A program made the position numbers and the translations under genes. Shown piece after piece: positions 11,780 to 22,369 of a DNA stretch of 64,000 nt. The DNA is from Osmia lignaria lignaria (Eukaryota; Arthropoda; Insecta; Hymenoptera; Megachilidae): the NCBI RefSeq assembly GCF_051020975.1, contig NC_135034.1:4526001-4590000 (forward strand), written 5' to 3'. Within the stretch, counting starts at the first letter, position 1. Each line of letters opens with the position of its first letter. The notes below the pieces were generated by a model. That model was not told where the DNA came from, did no database searches, and saw nothing but the letters and a program-made list of their open reading frames with translations.

Positions 11780-12954
11780 ACTCCTTTCATGCGTGCTTTA
11801 TAAAGTGCGTCAATTCCATAGAATCGTTGAAACTTAATTGTTTACTGACTGAATTTCATTTCATATTCCATAGTCTTCTGGAAGATTATTGCATAAGCTG
11901 TTATTGTTGCTTCATATTTTTCTTTCAAACTACGTTCTTCAAAACTTCTTAATTATTATTGCCTTGATCTTTTTCATTGATGAATTATTTATCATATTGT
12001 TAATTATTTATCTTTAATCCTCCTTCAACTAGTTCTCAATATCCCACTGAATATGTTCGTTCTGCTAAAGTTAGTACATCATGCAAAGGGCAGGTATTAA
12101 TTCAATTTTCAATCCATCGCATAGATTAACGAACAAAATGAAAGTTGGAGCAATCAACTGAAGATGAATCGAAACTTTCGACAGTACGGGTCCTTTATTC
12201 GTTCTCGTTACATTGTACAATGGAGAACGATGGTTTTCAACGTCGCTTCAGAATTGTTTGCAAATGTTCTGGTAAAACCAGGTCAGGACGAACCTGTTAG
12301 GAAGCTAGGAACAAACTCGTTATCTCCCACGGGAGCTGTCCTGATTGTTACGTTACCTATTAATAAAATCGTATTCTCTCTCCTCGTATGACGATTGCAT
12401 TATTCTATCGCAGCATCTACCATAATAATATTGTTCCTTCTTAGGCGAGTTACTGTTATCTCTTCCTTTAACTTTCATACTAAAAATATTGAATATTTAA
12501 CGCTCGTCTGAGAGTTCCCTACGGTAGGTGAATTCAATAAGAAATTACTCAGATTTTTCTTGGGAATATTTCTTGTTTTTCTTTCAATGATGCACCGTGT
12601 GTTTCTGGCAAATTTCTGGCGAAAACTGGTGTATACTGAGAAGAATACTCGTGTAGGCCGCATAAGAGACGCGTCAACCTAGATCTGAAGTAGAAGATTG
12701 CAGGAATTGCAGAAATTTTCATTCGGGGGTGTGCCTGCGTCAGCATTAACGTTAATTAACTAATCGGTCGTCGTGAGCGTCAGTAGTTTGACCAAAGCAA
12801 ACGCATTTCATATTCTATCCATTTCTTCTATCTGTTATTCTTTCCATAACTTCAGGTGTATCTGATTTGAAAAATAAACAGTTTTATAATCAATTAAGCG
12901 GACTTTAATTACTTGTTTCAGCTACTCAGTGTCTCAGCCCACACTTTGCCACCC

Positions 12955-13370
12955 ATGAAGTTGATTTGTGCATCTTTCATTACCTCTTTGTTAACACCAT
13001 CGGCATCGAGAACTCAATCAATTGAAGACAAAAACACCAGGTAATTTAACAGAATTGAAATTTTCATTAATTATCATTTTTCATATTTTTATTATTTACT
13101 ATTTTATTCTTTAGATAAATGAAAATCTTCTCTTCATCTTCTTATATTTAATTTCCTTTTCGTCTTCTTTCTTTTTTAAGAAATGAAAACATGCAGCTTG
13201 AAATGGAGACAGAAGACGAGAGCGAAGAAGAATCCATGCGACAAGTAAAACGACCATCTTCTCCAGTTGCTGAAAACAATGATGCAGACGAAACAAAAAT
13301 ACAACTCATTGATCATAATTGGTCTTTCCTATCAACCATATTTCCGGAGATAGACGATATTGAACTTTGA
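12955..13370 (+). CDS. Putative acidic secretory precursor
   Basis: I do not recognise this gene. Exons 12955-13040 and 13181-13370, joined in phase across a 140-bp GT-AG intron (acceptor CTTTTTTAAG), encode 91 aa. The N-terminus MKLICASFITSLLTPSASRT looks like a short signal peptide. It is followed by a Glu/Asp-rich stretch (METEDESEEES, around residues 37-47), a Lys-Arg convertase site (RQVKRPSS) and a C-terminal part with the hydrophobic/aromatic run WSFLSTIFPEIDDIEL. This arrangement (signal, acidic spacer, KR, C-terminal peptide) is common in neuropeptide or secreted-peptide precursors, but no known peptide family is seen. The first coding exon is preceded by a good acceptor (TTGTTTCAG at 12920), so a non-coding 5' exon is likely. 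The reading frame is also open upstream to the acceptor, so a slightly longer N-terminus cannot be excluded. It converges on the kinase-like gene. Confidence 0.68.
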
Positions 13371-13691
13371 TAAAGGAAAAAACGGATATTAATATTCTTT
13401 TTTAGCCAAGACTCGTATGAATGAGAACTATTTAAATAGATTTTACCTCGTTTAAAACGAAAGTTTCCAATTCTTCTTATTTTTATTCAATTAAAAAAAA
13501 ATTAGATATTCTTTCATAATATGTTTAAATGAATATATGCAGGAAACCATTATTTTATGTATTATTTATTACATATATATTTGATAAATACAGTGTCTAC
13601 ATTTATATATAAATATTATACAATACAAAGCGCCGTGCAATTTATATTAAATATTCGTTTTTAACATGAAAATACCTAAACTTATTTAATG
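13371..13691. other. 3' regions of two convergent genes
   Basis: AT-rich spacer shared by the 3' ends of the acidic precursor gene (+) and the kinase-like gene (-). It contains T/A homopolymer runs and no coding potential. Confidence 0.6.
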
Positions 13692-14969
13692 TTACATGGG
13701 TTTAGGTAATTGATCTAATCGAAAACTAAATTCAACCAGTTCTTTAACAGCATCTGCTATTCTTCTATCATATATTGGATCAATTTTCATAGTTTTAAGT
13801 ATTATGTCACTCCTGCTTTTAAATTCAAACTCATGATAATTGTCAGGATCATTGAGAATCTCTGCGCTCAAATGTTTATCCATCAGCACCGTCTGAAAAT
13901 ACAAATTAGCTGTGATCGATGCACCCAATCGTTGTTCTTCTACTCCTTGGATCAATTCCGACCAAGAAGGGATCTCTACAGTGGTCTTCGAGGATTTCAT
14001 AGTCTCACACAAGACACTATAATAATACTTTAACATGGTTTCCTCCCAGGTCGTTCTAAAGTTACGCTCTGTGCAGAGGTACAAGAATTGTGTGACGTCG
14101 TGTGCCAGAGGAGCATACCTCAACAATTGGAAATCTATCAGTACACACTGTAGAGGTTCACTGTTGCTAAACATTAGATTATTCCCCCATAGATCTCCAT
14201 GACTGACTACGTTCTTTTTTGTAGGTGACATCTCCATCGCTGGGAACACTTCCTCGCAAGCTTTTGGTATCATACTTCCATCAAGGCCAAGATGTTCAGC
14301 CACAGCAACAATGGCTTTAACACCAACATCGAACCACGTTCGAGTTTTACCAGTACGACTGAAAGCGTTCTCCACGAAAGCACTAGGATGCATCTTCTTC
14401 AGAGACATTCCAAGACGAGCTTCCGCCAATAGGGAGCACGCGTGTAGCCTGGCGAGGGCTGTTAAACCGGAGACAATTAGCTCTTTGTCAAATAACTTAT
14501 CCCTCAGTGTATAACCCTTAACGCTTAAATCCTCAAAGACCAGCAGATTCTCTTTAACTATGTAACAAGTTGGACTCCATGCTTTGCCCTTGTATCCATG
14601 ATAAAGTTGAGGAACTATGTCGCGGTAGAAGATCTTCTCTTTGAGAAAGACACGTTTGTCCAGTACGTATTCCGCTTGAGATGGTACTTCATAAGGTACC
14701 ATTTTAACAAAGAAATACAATATCTCATTTCCATTCACGGTTTTAATATCTACGCTGAGTTGTTGATAGGATCCAAGAAAGCCCAGCTTTCCATCAGAGT
14801 AGGATTTAAAGGAAAATTTCTTTATCTCTGCGTTATCACTTACTGCCTTTTTAATTAGATCTTGAACCTCTTGGACAGTCAATGGGTTACAATTAATACT
14901 CGTATCATAATGTACATCGCCGTTCAGACGTTCTGGTGCTAGTCGAACTTGTACTTCTGATCTTGACAT
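13692..14969 (-). CDS. Ecdysteroid kinase-like (EcKL/CHK) protein
   Basis: Member of the arthropod EcKinase-like/CHK family (aminoglycoside-phosphotransferase fold; also annotated DUF1679/juvenile-hormone-inducible), proposed to phosphorylate ecdysteroids or small xenobiotics in the cytosol. One uninterrupted exon of 425 aa, close to the family length. Visible kinase landmarks are the ATP-lysine in FFVKMVP (about 89), the helix FYRDIVP (about 115), the hinge LVFEDL (143-148), the catalytic loop SHGDLWGNN (256-264, catalytic Asp 259, Asn 263) and the metal-binding LIDFQ (277-281). Start: an in-frame ATG exists at 14990, but a TATATAAA box at 15012-15005 puts transcription start near 14981, inside the codons between the two ATGs, so the ATG at 14969-14967 (MSRSEVQ) is preferred. 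An intact catalytic core suggests an active enzyme. The substrate is unknown. Confidence 0.93.
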   Translation of the reverse strand: MSRSEVQVRLAPERLNGDVHYDTSINCNPLTVQEVQDLIKKAVSDNAEIKKFSFKSYSDGKLGFLGSYQQLSVDIKTVNGNEILYFFVKMVPYEVPSQAEYVLDKRVFLKEKIFYRDIVPQLYHGYKGKAWSPTCYIVKENLLVFEDLSVKGYTLRDKLFDKELIVSGLTALARLHACSLLAEARLGMSLKKMHPSAFVENAFSRTGKTRTWFDVGVKAIVAVAEHLGLDGSMIPKACEEVFPAMEMSPTKKNVVSHGDLWGNNLMFSNSEPLQCVLIDFQLLRYAPLAHDVTQFLYLCTERNFRTTWEETMLKYYYSVLCETMKSSKTTVEIPSWSELIQGVEEQRLGASITANLYFQTVLMDKHLSAEILNDPDNYHEFEFKSRSDIILKTMKIDPIYDRRIADAVKELVEFSFRLDQLPKPM

Positions 14970-15004
14970 GGTCGAGAAAGTAAATACCATAGCACACGGT
15001 CCTC

Positions 15005-15012
15005 TTTATATA
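15005..15012 (-). promoter_or_regulatory. TATA box of the kinase-like gene
   Basis: TATATAAA read on minus, 36-43 bases upstream of the preferred ATG (14969). A TATA box sets the start site about 30 bases downstream, near 14981. This decides between two in-frame ATGs and leaves a leader of only about a dozen bases. Confidence 0.55.
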
Positions 15013-15258
15013 AGAGTCAAGTAAAATCATATCTGTGATATATTTACAACTATCTAGTTGCTCGTGTACATGTTTAATGACAAATAGTTCCTAGATAAAG
15101 CTGTTATAACGTAAGAACGTTGCATGTGTGTAGAAAAATTGTAGTGTTTACTTTTTGCTTTCATTGCAGCAAGAATCTCGTGCAGCGACTGCATTTCAAA
15201 GTGAAAAGTATTGATTGTACTCATGATATCAATCAATCTATGTTCGTGACTTTTAAAA

Positions 15259-17930
15259 TTAAAAAGAATTGACTTCAGCTAGTTTGTCTCGGCGATAGAA
15301 TAACCAGTATGGTATTTCAAAAAAGCTCAAAATACTAGCTCCCATGAAGAGACCAAATACACTTCCGACTGAAACTAAAAACAGTGAACCGTTTTTTATT
15401 AATTATTAATAATTAATAATTAAACATATTATAATAGTTAAAGCTTAATAAAATTAATGCTTTAATATATCTTAGTTAGTGTGATGGTCAAGGTGCTAAC
15501 TGTCATGATTTAATTGTCAGATATATATAGTTCTAATTATTTACAATAAAAGTAGTTAATTTTCAAATTTCCAATTTTCTATTATCTTACGTTATTAGTA
15601 TAATAGCTATGCTATTCAAAATGATATTTTTCTATTATTTTAGTTATTCAAATATATCTAATTTGCAATGTCGGTCAGCAATGACTATTAAATAGAATAT
15701 TGATGCTGAATTTTTACCTGTGACATCTAAAATGTCATTGACAACGTATCGACGATATCTCACTGTTGGATGCGAAAGTAAAGAAAAATGAATTCTTGAG
15801 TAGGAACGATCCGGAGAATTATGTTCGTAAGGTTCCAGTCCGTTCCTACAGTATAAAATCACCCTATGAAACTTTTCACATTAATTTATAGAAACAGATA
15901 TATATATATATTTTTTTTTGTACAAGATCACCGATGTCCCTTCGCAATTAAGATAGCATTGTTCATTCTTCGCCACCTGCGACGTGATTTCCGTTTTGTT
16001 CGCAATTATACAAAGCATCTCAGTTCCGTTGCAAGCCCTTGCTCCTTTCGGTACAAAGTAATAAAAATGTACGCAACCACATAACTTTATCATCCGTTCT
16101 ATTATCATCTAAAGCCACGTGTAATTAATCAGTCTCGCTAGGATATAAATTATAGTTTAAAGGAGCATCTTATTTGCATGGAGCTTAGAGTCTGTGTACC
16201 TCGAGATAACATGAATCGCTGCTGTAAATGTCAAACAGACCGTTAGCCTGTTTTTCATCCGGGAAACGACAAAATCTATGATCAATTGGAATTTTCTTCA
16301 CGCCATCCTCGTTGACCGTGTCCTGTATTATAAATTGGACTAATGTTGTTTTGCCAGGCTTCATATGTATCTCGTCCTTCTCTATGTTAGTAAGCATTGG
16401 TAGCTGGAGGTTATTGAAGACGTGCACCTAAATTATGCGATACCTTAGCATGTTGTTTGCAAAATTTCAATACTTTATTATAACAAAAGGCTTATTCATT
16501 AGCGATATCAGGTAGGGGCCAGAATGGATTGGGGCCCCTCACCAGTGGCGGCTTGTAGCTAAAATTAGTGGGGATGCTGCTCCAGAAAATTTTCAAACTT
16601 TATTTTAAAAAATCGGCACTGCGGGAGCGACTCGCGTGCAGCTTCCTATGTGCGCATGCGCACAATAGTCACACACCACGCCGCTGAAACTGTGAATCGC
16701 ACAAAGATTTTTGTGTCCTTTTCATAAACTGGGGGTTGGGTACTGACATTCAGCTTAAGGATTATATATTGTACAAGTATAAAAAAAGGACTCATTATAT
16801 TAAATGTTATCGATAATATCAAGTGGAAATAGGGGGTGCTGCAGTTCCACAGTGCCTATGCGCGAGCCGCCACTGCCCCTCACCATATTGAAATTCTAAG
16901 TTTCTAAAGTTTCAAAATTCCAGAATTCTAAAATCCTCCTGTAAAATCTGCTTGTCACAAATTTTGTAAAGAAAAGATACGAACTGTAAACGACGTGAAG
17001 AAGTACGCTTTCGTTTTCGAATTTATGTTAATATCAATGATAACGTCACCGTATTTTACGGTGCGATTGACGAAGAAGCGTACACTCGGTTCATTCATCT
17101 TCTTCACATGTAAGGTATTCATAGCGATACAATGACCGATACCAGTTTTCTTTATTACTTGAAATTCGCTGCAACAATTGAACTTCTTATTGTTCCAGGT
17201 ACACTCGGCTAAAAATTCCGTACAGGGTATGTTCGTCTACAATAAATAAAAGAAATTTTCTTCCTCTTTGCTGGATAAATTGAATACTTTTAGTATAATA
17301 TTTTACCTTTTTGTAAGCATCCAAAAGTTCTTCTGCTGATGCTTGAAGCAAACTGGGATTGGAGTAATTTGTGAACATTCCTGGATTCCTTGAAAGGTAT
17401 AAATTATTTTATAATTGTTTACATCTACATTAATATAAAAGAACTCTGTATGATATTTAAATAACTTTTCAGTTTTTTAAAATTTCATTCAATGTTTTTT
17501 TTTATAGGAAATCCTTTAACGCACCTTTTAAAATATTTGCTTTTAATCGTTTTGGTAGAAGAAATACAAAACGCAATAGCGGGAAAAGGAGTCTTCCAAT
17601 CAAGGTACGTAGTCTCACCGGTTACAGCAGCATGATACTCGTGATAATCTTCTAGCACATCAATGATCGTGATTGCACATCCGTACCAACTTAGTACACA
17701 ACAGATCAACCAAAATAATCTGAATAAATTAACAAAGAAATAAGAAATTCGTGAATTGAAAATTTGCCGTTAAACGCGTTAAAATGTTACCGCAATTTCT
17801 TTTTTTAAAAACGTATTTACCTTTCTACATACGAAAGATTTTCGTCCACTGTATATCCAATACCATGAATATTACAGTTCCTTAAGTACTGTTTAATAAT
17901 ATTCCACCACCAAATTAACAGCCTTTTCAT
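15259..17930 (-). CDS. Pickpocket-family DEG/ENaC sodium channel subunit
   Basis: Amiloride-sensitive, sodium-selective trimeric channel subunit of the insect pickpocket (ppk) family, acting at the plasma membrane in chemo-, mechano- or hygrosensation. Eight exons fit in phase on minus: 17930-17821, 17719-17525, 17388-17307, 17236-16985, 16427-16200, 16108-15924, 15845-15718, 15374-15259 (431 aa). Features in order: cytosolic N-terminus with the gating motif NIHGIGY (about 20-26), TM1 at about 37-58 (LFWLICCVLSWYGCAIT), the post-TM1 signature FPAIAFC, a cysteine-rich extracellular domain (NIPCTEF, CTWNNKKFNCC, GHCIAMN, KLCGCVHFY), the pre-TM2 PTVRYRRYVV, and TM2 with the selectivity-filter motif G-A-S (GLFMGASILSF). 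The tail is short. The weakest junction is the GTTCGT donor at exon 4. Intron 4 carries a hAT-type MITE and the last intron carries a TTAA-family MITE. The specific ppk number cannot be told. Confidence 0.92.
15530..15691. mobile_element. TTAA-family MITE, copy A (in last pickpocket intron)
   Basis: Diverged copy of the dispersed element also found at 18624-18840 and 29722-29965. Shared blocks are TTAATTTTCAAATTTC (about 15554-15569), a TTCTATT...TTAGTTATTCA segment and ATTTGCAATGTCGGTCA, ending at TTAA 15688-15691. The left end is not clear. The element lies wholly in the intron 15375-15717 of the channel gene and does not disturb splice sites. Confidence 0.55.
16535..16883. mobile_element. 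hAT-type MITE with 8-bp target duplication
   Basis: The element runs 16543-16875 (333 bp), begins CAGTGGCGGCT and ends with the exact inverted 11 bases. It is flanked by a perfect 8-bp direct repeat CCCCTCAC (16535-16542 and 16876-16883). A terminal CAG...CTG and an 8-bp duplication are hallmarks of hAT transposons. It has no coding capacity, so it is non-autonomous. It sits in pickpocket intron 4 (16428-16984). The perfect duplication suggests a fairly recent insertion. Confidence 0.9.
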
Positions 17931-20900
17931 GGTTCAACTTATTAGAAAAGCAATATGAAATTACTATGCGAGATAAACGATTCACTTGGAACTTTTATAA
18001 GCACGAATAAATCGATTTGTTACCTTACAAGCAGGTTTATTAATTATACAATGTTAGATTTAATCTACTTGTGCAATGAAACATGATTTTAAAGATTATT
18101 TTATTACGCAGTCTACTGTGCATCGATCGTAATTTAAAAACTTCTGTACTTTTCAATCGTATTCTTGGATCTTTATTATGTTACAAATGTTTTACAGCGT
18201 TTTATAGGGGAGTTCCTTTAATATTTTGTTATTTTTATGCTTTCAGAATTGTACTTTGGCCGTGGAGGGTAGCATTTTTTTGACGAACTAAACGACGAGC
18301 TGCCTAATCCACCAGAACAACAGATTAACCATGGGTCAATCGTGGGTCAATCGTGGGCCAATCAAACTTTCGACAGACGTTGCTAGTGCAGTGGTGCAAA
18401 TCAATGATCGGTGAGTCCCATGCTTTACTGTTCCTCCGGTTTCCATCATGTCGTAGGACAAATGGTCCGAAACAACACGGAAATTGGTTGTAATTTTTAT
18501 CTTTTGAGCGAGATCCAATAGGAATCTGTAATCAGTGTTACCATGGACAAGATTATACTATTTTATCGACTCGTCGAAGCTGTTGCCACATGTTGCCTCT
18601 AGGTGCCACTGGTGGTACCATTTTTAAAGCGCGCTATACTATTCGAAATTGAAGCGGGACGTATCGAAGTTTTAATTATTAAGAATAGAAATAATTAATT
18701 TTCAAATTTCAAGCTTCCTATTCGCCATTTTACATTATTCGTACCGTAACAATATTACTTTTTTTCTATTGTTTTCTTTTAATTATTCAGACATGTGTAA
18801 TTTACGGTGCCGGTCACCCTCATAGCATTCAACGCGTTAATTTATTGCCAGTTGAAAGTTGAATAATCCTATAATTTCCATGAAACATAAGACCATCGTA
18901 TCAGAAGGAAGATAATCGTGTGGAATAACGGTAACAAAAAGCGAGAAGCTTTTGCAAGTGGCGAATTGAAGAGGGGGTTCGCGAATAATCGTCGAGAAAC
19001 AGCACCGATTGGCAGTTCGGACATTGACGATAAATAGCACTCGGTACGACGAGAAATTACAGCCACGGAGATTGTAATCGGTTTGTCGGACGCCATAACT
19101 TACGCTGTTAAGAAAGTACAGATAACAACCGGGAAAATAATAAACCCTAATGAAACTGTTTGCAATGCTGATTAATGATAAAGGGAAGCTGATATAGATT
19201 AGACGTGGGTTGCCTCTTATCCTTTTCCCCTTCCGTGTTATTGCCGAAGGCCCGTAGGGCCTGAGGCTTCACTCTCCCAGTTGACTCCGTTTTGCGTTGT
19301 TACCTTTTTTGGAACTGAACGTTACCATTGGAATGAACACGTTTTGAAGTTGTGCAAAAATTCTTGATTTTTCAATTCCTATGGCTAGATTTTGAAATAA
19401 TCTCAACACCGTTTTAGGTGTGTTTTTCGCTATCTTAACAGCTAAAACAAAACAAAAAAAAATATTGACTATTCCAAATATTGCTTTTGTACGGGCCTTC
19501 GGCATTCACCTGGAGTTCAACCTGCTTACTCTAGGTTTCCTAATTAATAATTAATAAGGATATAGGAGGAACCGTTTCTTTCAGCATACTTTCAAACATT
19601 TCACTCGTACTCGTCAATAGAAACTTGTGCGTCATTTTTCGCACGATGACCCTATTCTCTTCTGGACGAATAGAGTACCGTATCGCTTCGAAACGCGATG
19701 CGAACCAATGAAAGAACCAAGAAAACCATAGTTGCCGAATTCTGGTTGGTCCGCTGGTAAAAAACAGTTTCGCGCTCGAAACAACGTGGCCAGCGTGCCA
19801 ACGAGGAGCGTGATGTAAGCAATGTTTACAGGCAACACACGATAAGAAACGACGATGTCGAGCCTGGAAGCCGGCTTTCTTCAGTCTTCTTCGACCTCTC
19901 TTCGGATCACGTTCTGTGCCGGTTTCGAAGCTTCCCAGGAGATATTTACACGTGTTCCTCATCAATTTCTTCGTTCTCTTCGACAACCGTACATTCTATA
20001 CCGAGAACTGACGTGGAATAAGTATTATTCTGTGACAATTCTATGTCATGAATTTTCATGTTTCCGAATCACCGATTGATATGTAACAACGTTGTTCAAC
20101 AATATATTCCTTATCGCTAACTACACCTTTTGCGATAACGAGTGACCATCGGTGCTTTGTTTAACGCGCGAATCGTTGGAAGTGTTGGAATACCGGATCG
20201 TGAAAAAAATCGACGATATCTTCATTAAATCTTCGTGATCGTTCGAAGCCGAGCATTCAAGAGATAAAAATGTGGAACGAGTAAAATTGTGTCATCGTTT
20301 GCGAAGGTATCCAAGCGTTCCGAGTATGTAGAGAGTCCATTACGTCGGTGAACCGCGTGGAAATTCCACCGTGTCGAACGTCGTCGAGAAACTATCAACG
20401 AAACGCAATCGTTCTGTTTTTTTCTTCTCTCTGTTTCGTGCTGTTTGACGAAAAGGGAGTTTCTCAGGTATCGATCTTCGTTGTTTTCCATCGTTTCATT
20501 GACACAACGAGTTTTCCCGCGATTCGCGCTGACGCAAGCGAGTGTTTACGATCAACACGTGCTGCGCGAGAATGAAGTGCACGGACTGTCAGTTATGTCT
20601 CGAGCGTTTCGCCATTCGTTCGTCTTTGTGATCTCTGTGCAGATTTAACAAAAAATTTCTTCTGGAGCAAGATACAAACGTTGCACTTAAAAAATAAAGA
20701 AATCGCGGCAAGATTCTTCCAGGGTGCTGTTGAATTCAGTGTCTTCGACCAATGGAAGATCAATCATTTAATGAAAGTACTATTCTCTTGTGCTGTGACT
20801 CTGCGATGGAAGAACGGGATTATCCTCGTCACGACCTTCTTCACGAATTTGCAATTCATTTAACAATGCCATCGCGATCTTCGAGACTTTTAGAGTAACT

Positions 20901-22161
20901 CGGTGCGTGTCGCGTGTGGGAAAATGAAAAAAAGGATTCTCCTTTCGCGACCCGAGACGATTCCAACGGAGGTAAACGAACGTAATCGCGTTACACACTG
21001 ATGGAACGACGGATGAAAAAGGAGCGCGACGGAAAAGCCGATGAAAAGCTAGTGGCGGATCGTTGTTTCGATAAACTAGTCGACGTTGTACGACAGTGAA
21101 ACGCCGACGACAGTGATGTAACGGTGGAAAATAAAGCGGTGACTCGCGTGGATATTGGTACCGTGTGCTGGCGCACGCGTAAACACGTGCGAGAGCGTGT
21201 TCGGCCAGCAACTTTCCTCGTCGATTTTCGGTGGCAGTTTTTGGAAAACCCCGACCCGGTGGTGATCGAGCGAATTTTCTTCACCGCGATCGATCAGTTT
21301 TGTTTTTTCACGTTTCATACGATTCAACTCTTCCGTTTAACATATTTTCTTATATTCTTCATTGCTCGTTCGCGGATGGAGAGCCTTCAACTTCTTCGAG
21401 ACGATATTAAAAAGCATTCCTTCCCGACACGTCAGATTCTATTTTCGACTCGGCAACCTCTTGACACTTATTAGCGCTTCCCAAGTTACAGCATCGAGAG
21501 ATCGGGACGTGTTATCGCGCGTGCAAGCGCGTCGACGATCGCGCCGAAAACAGGCGGGAGAAACGAAGTGAAGAGGATGATGTTTACTGTTAGTTCGGAA
21601 TGAATTTCGAAGAAACTCTTCCGCGACTCCGATATTCGATCGACGATCGACATCATTCCGCGAAATGTTGCTCGACGAAACTTTATATTCCTTTGAAGAC
21701 GGTAATCCGCGTTATCGAAGCATTACTGTCAACTCGTCCGTCTTTCTCGCTTCCTAAGGCTTCTTCAGCTTCCTGCGGTTCTTTCACCGTCACTTCCGTC
21801 TCGCGTTGCTATTCCAGTCGTTCGTTCGTTCAGTCGCGCGACTGGAGGAGGGGACGTGTCGATTCAAAAAGGTCGTGGAAGTGCGTGAGAATTTTCAGTT
21901 GATAAAATTCAACTCCTCTTCTTTCGATATTCGTCGAAAGAAGACATACGCGTAACACTTGCGTCGCTCGCAAGCGAACGGACCAGCTGGATGAAATTCC
22001 ACGGACGACGATAAACGGCAACTTTCTTCGGAGCAGGTTTCGATACAACGATGACGAACGTAACAGCCGATTGTGCGGCGAAAATTTCGAGACGAGGTCG
22101 ACACCTCGATCCGTTCCCGAGTGCGCTTGGTTCTCGTGCTTGAGCAGCTGGACGGGAAACC
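17931..22161. other. Intergenic, composition boundary
   Basis: From about 18 kb the sequence changes from AT-rich to visibly CpG-rich. I see no supported exon here apart from the putative transcript leading to the exon at 22162. Longer open frames (19540-19986 minus, 20780-21211 minus, 21830-22225 minus) overlap others in several frames, are Arg/Ser-rich and look like by-products of CpG-rich composition. It holds TTAA-MITE copy B. A TCAGTC initiator-like site at 21830-21835 could start the transcript for the exon at 22162. Confidence 0.5.
18624..18840. mobile_element. TTAA-family MITE, copy B
   Basis: Dispersed repeat bounded by TTAA at 18624-18627 and 18837-18840. Its right terminus read inward is TTAACGCGTTGAATGCTATG, related to the end of copy C. 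It shares the core blocks AATAATTAATTTTCAAATTTCAA and CTTTTAATTATTCAG with copy C at 29722-29965, interrupted by small indels. TTAA flanks and a TTAAC-type terminus point to the piggyBac superfamily. There is no coding capacity. Confidence 0.65.
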
Positions 22162-22200
22162 ATGGGCAATGGGTCGTCTTGCTGTCGACATCGCAAGAAG
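22162..22200 (+). CDS. Putative first coding exon with myristoylation-type N-terminus
   Basis: ATG at 22162 starts a 13-codon frame reading MGNGSSCCRHRKK that ends exactly at a consensus GTAAGT donor (22201), phase 0. Gly2 followed by small residues with Ser at position 6 is the N-myristoylation consensus. The adjacent Cys-Cys and following basic cluster are typical of dual-acylated plasma-membrane anchors. The match of such an N-terminus with a perfect donor is unlikely by chance. No matching second exon was found in the window, so the rest of the protein must lie further right or be unrecognised here. Identity unknown. The upstream CpG-dense 0.4 kb is the likely 5' UTR. Confidence 0.45.
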
Positions 22201-22369
22201 GTAAGTCCCTTTTTCCATTTATCATTTAAACGTTGATTTAAATGAAAAGGTAATAGTCTCGATAAAAAAAAGTATAAGTGTGTGATTGAATCTTAATTAG
22301 ATAACAATTAGTAACTCGAATTGTTAAGATTCTTTTATCAAAAAATTGATCATTGCATATTCTGTAATA

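Larger units (their letters stand above)
10474..12919. other. Intergenic region between two divergent secreted-protein genes
   Basis: About 2.4 kb without a supported exon. It holds a consensus CRE octamer TGACGTCA at 11687-11694, a second GACGTCA half-site near 11710 and a 24-bp perfect palindrome at 11756-11779. These could regulate either flanking gene. A plus-strand open frame at 12164-12391 has no signal, motif or splice support and was not called. Confidence 0.5.

Noticed and set aside
12164..12391. 75-codon plus-strand frame upstream of the acidic precursor
   Set aside because: No signal peptide, no donor leading to the exon at 12955 in phase, no motif.
19540..22225. Several minus-strand frames of 95-148 codons
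   Set aside because: They overlap one another in different frames, are Arg/Ser-rich, and lack motifs and splice support. Expected in CpG-rich sequence where stops are rare.
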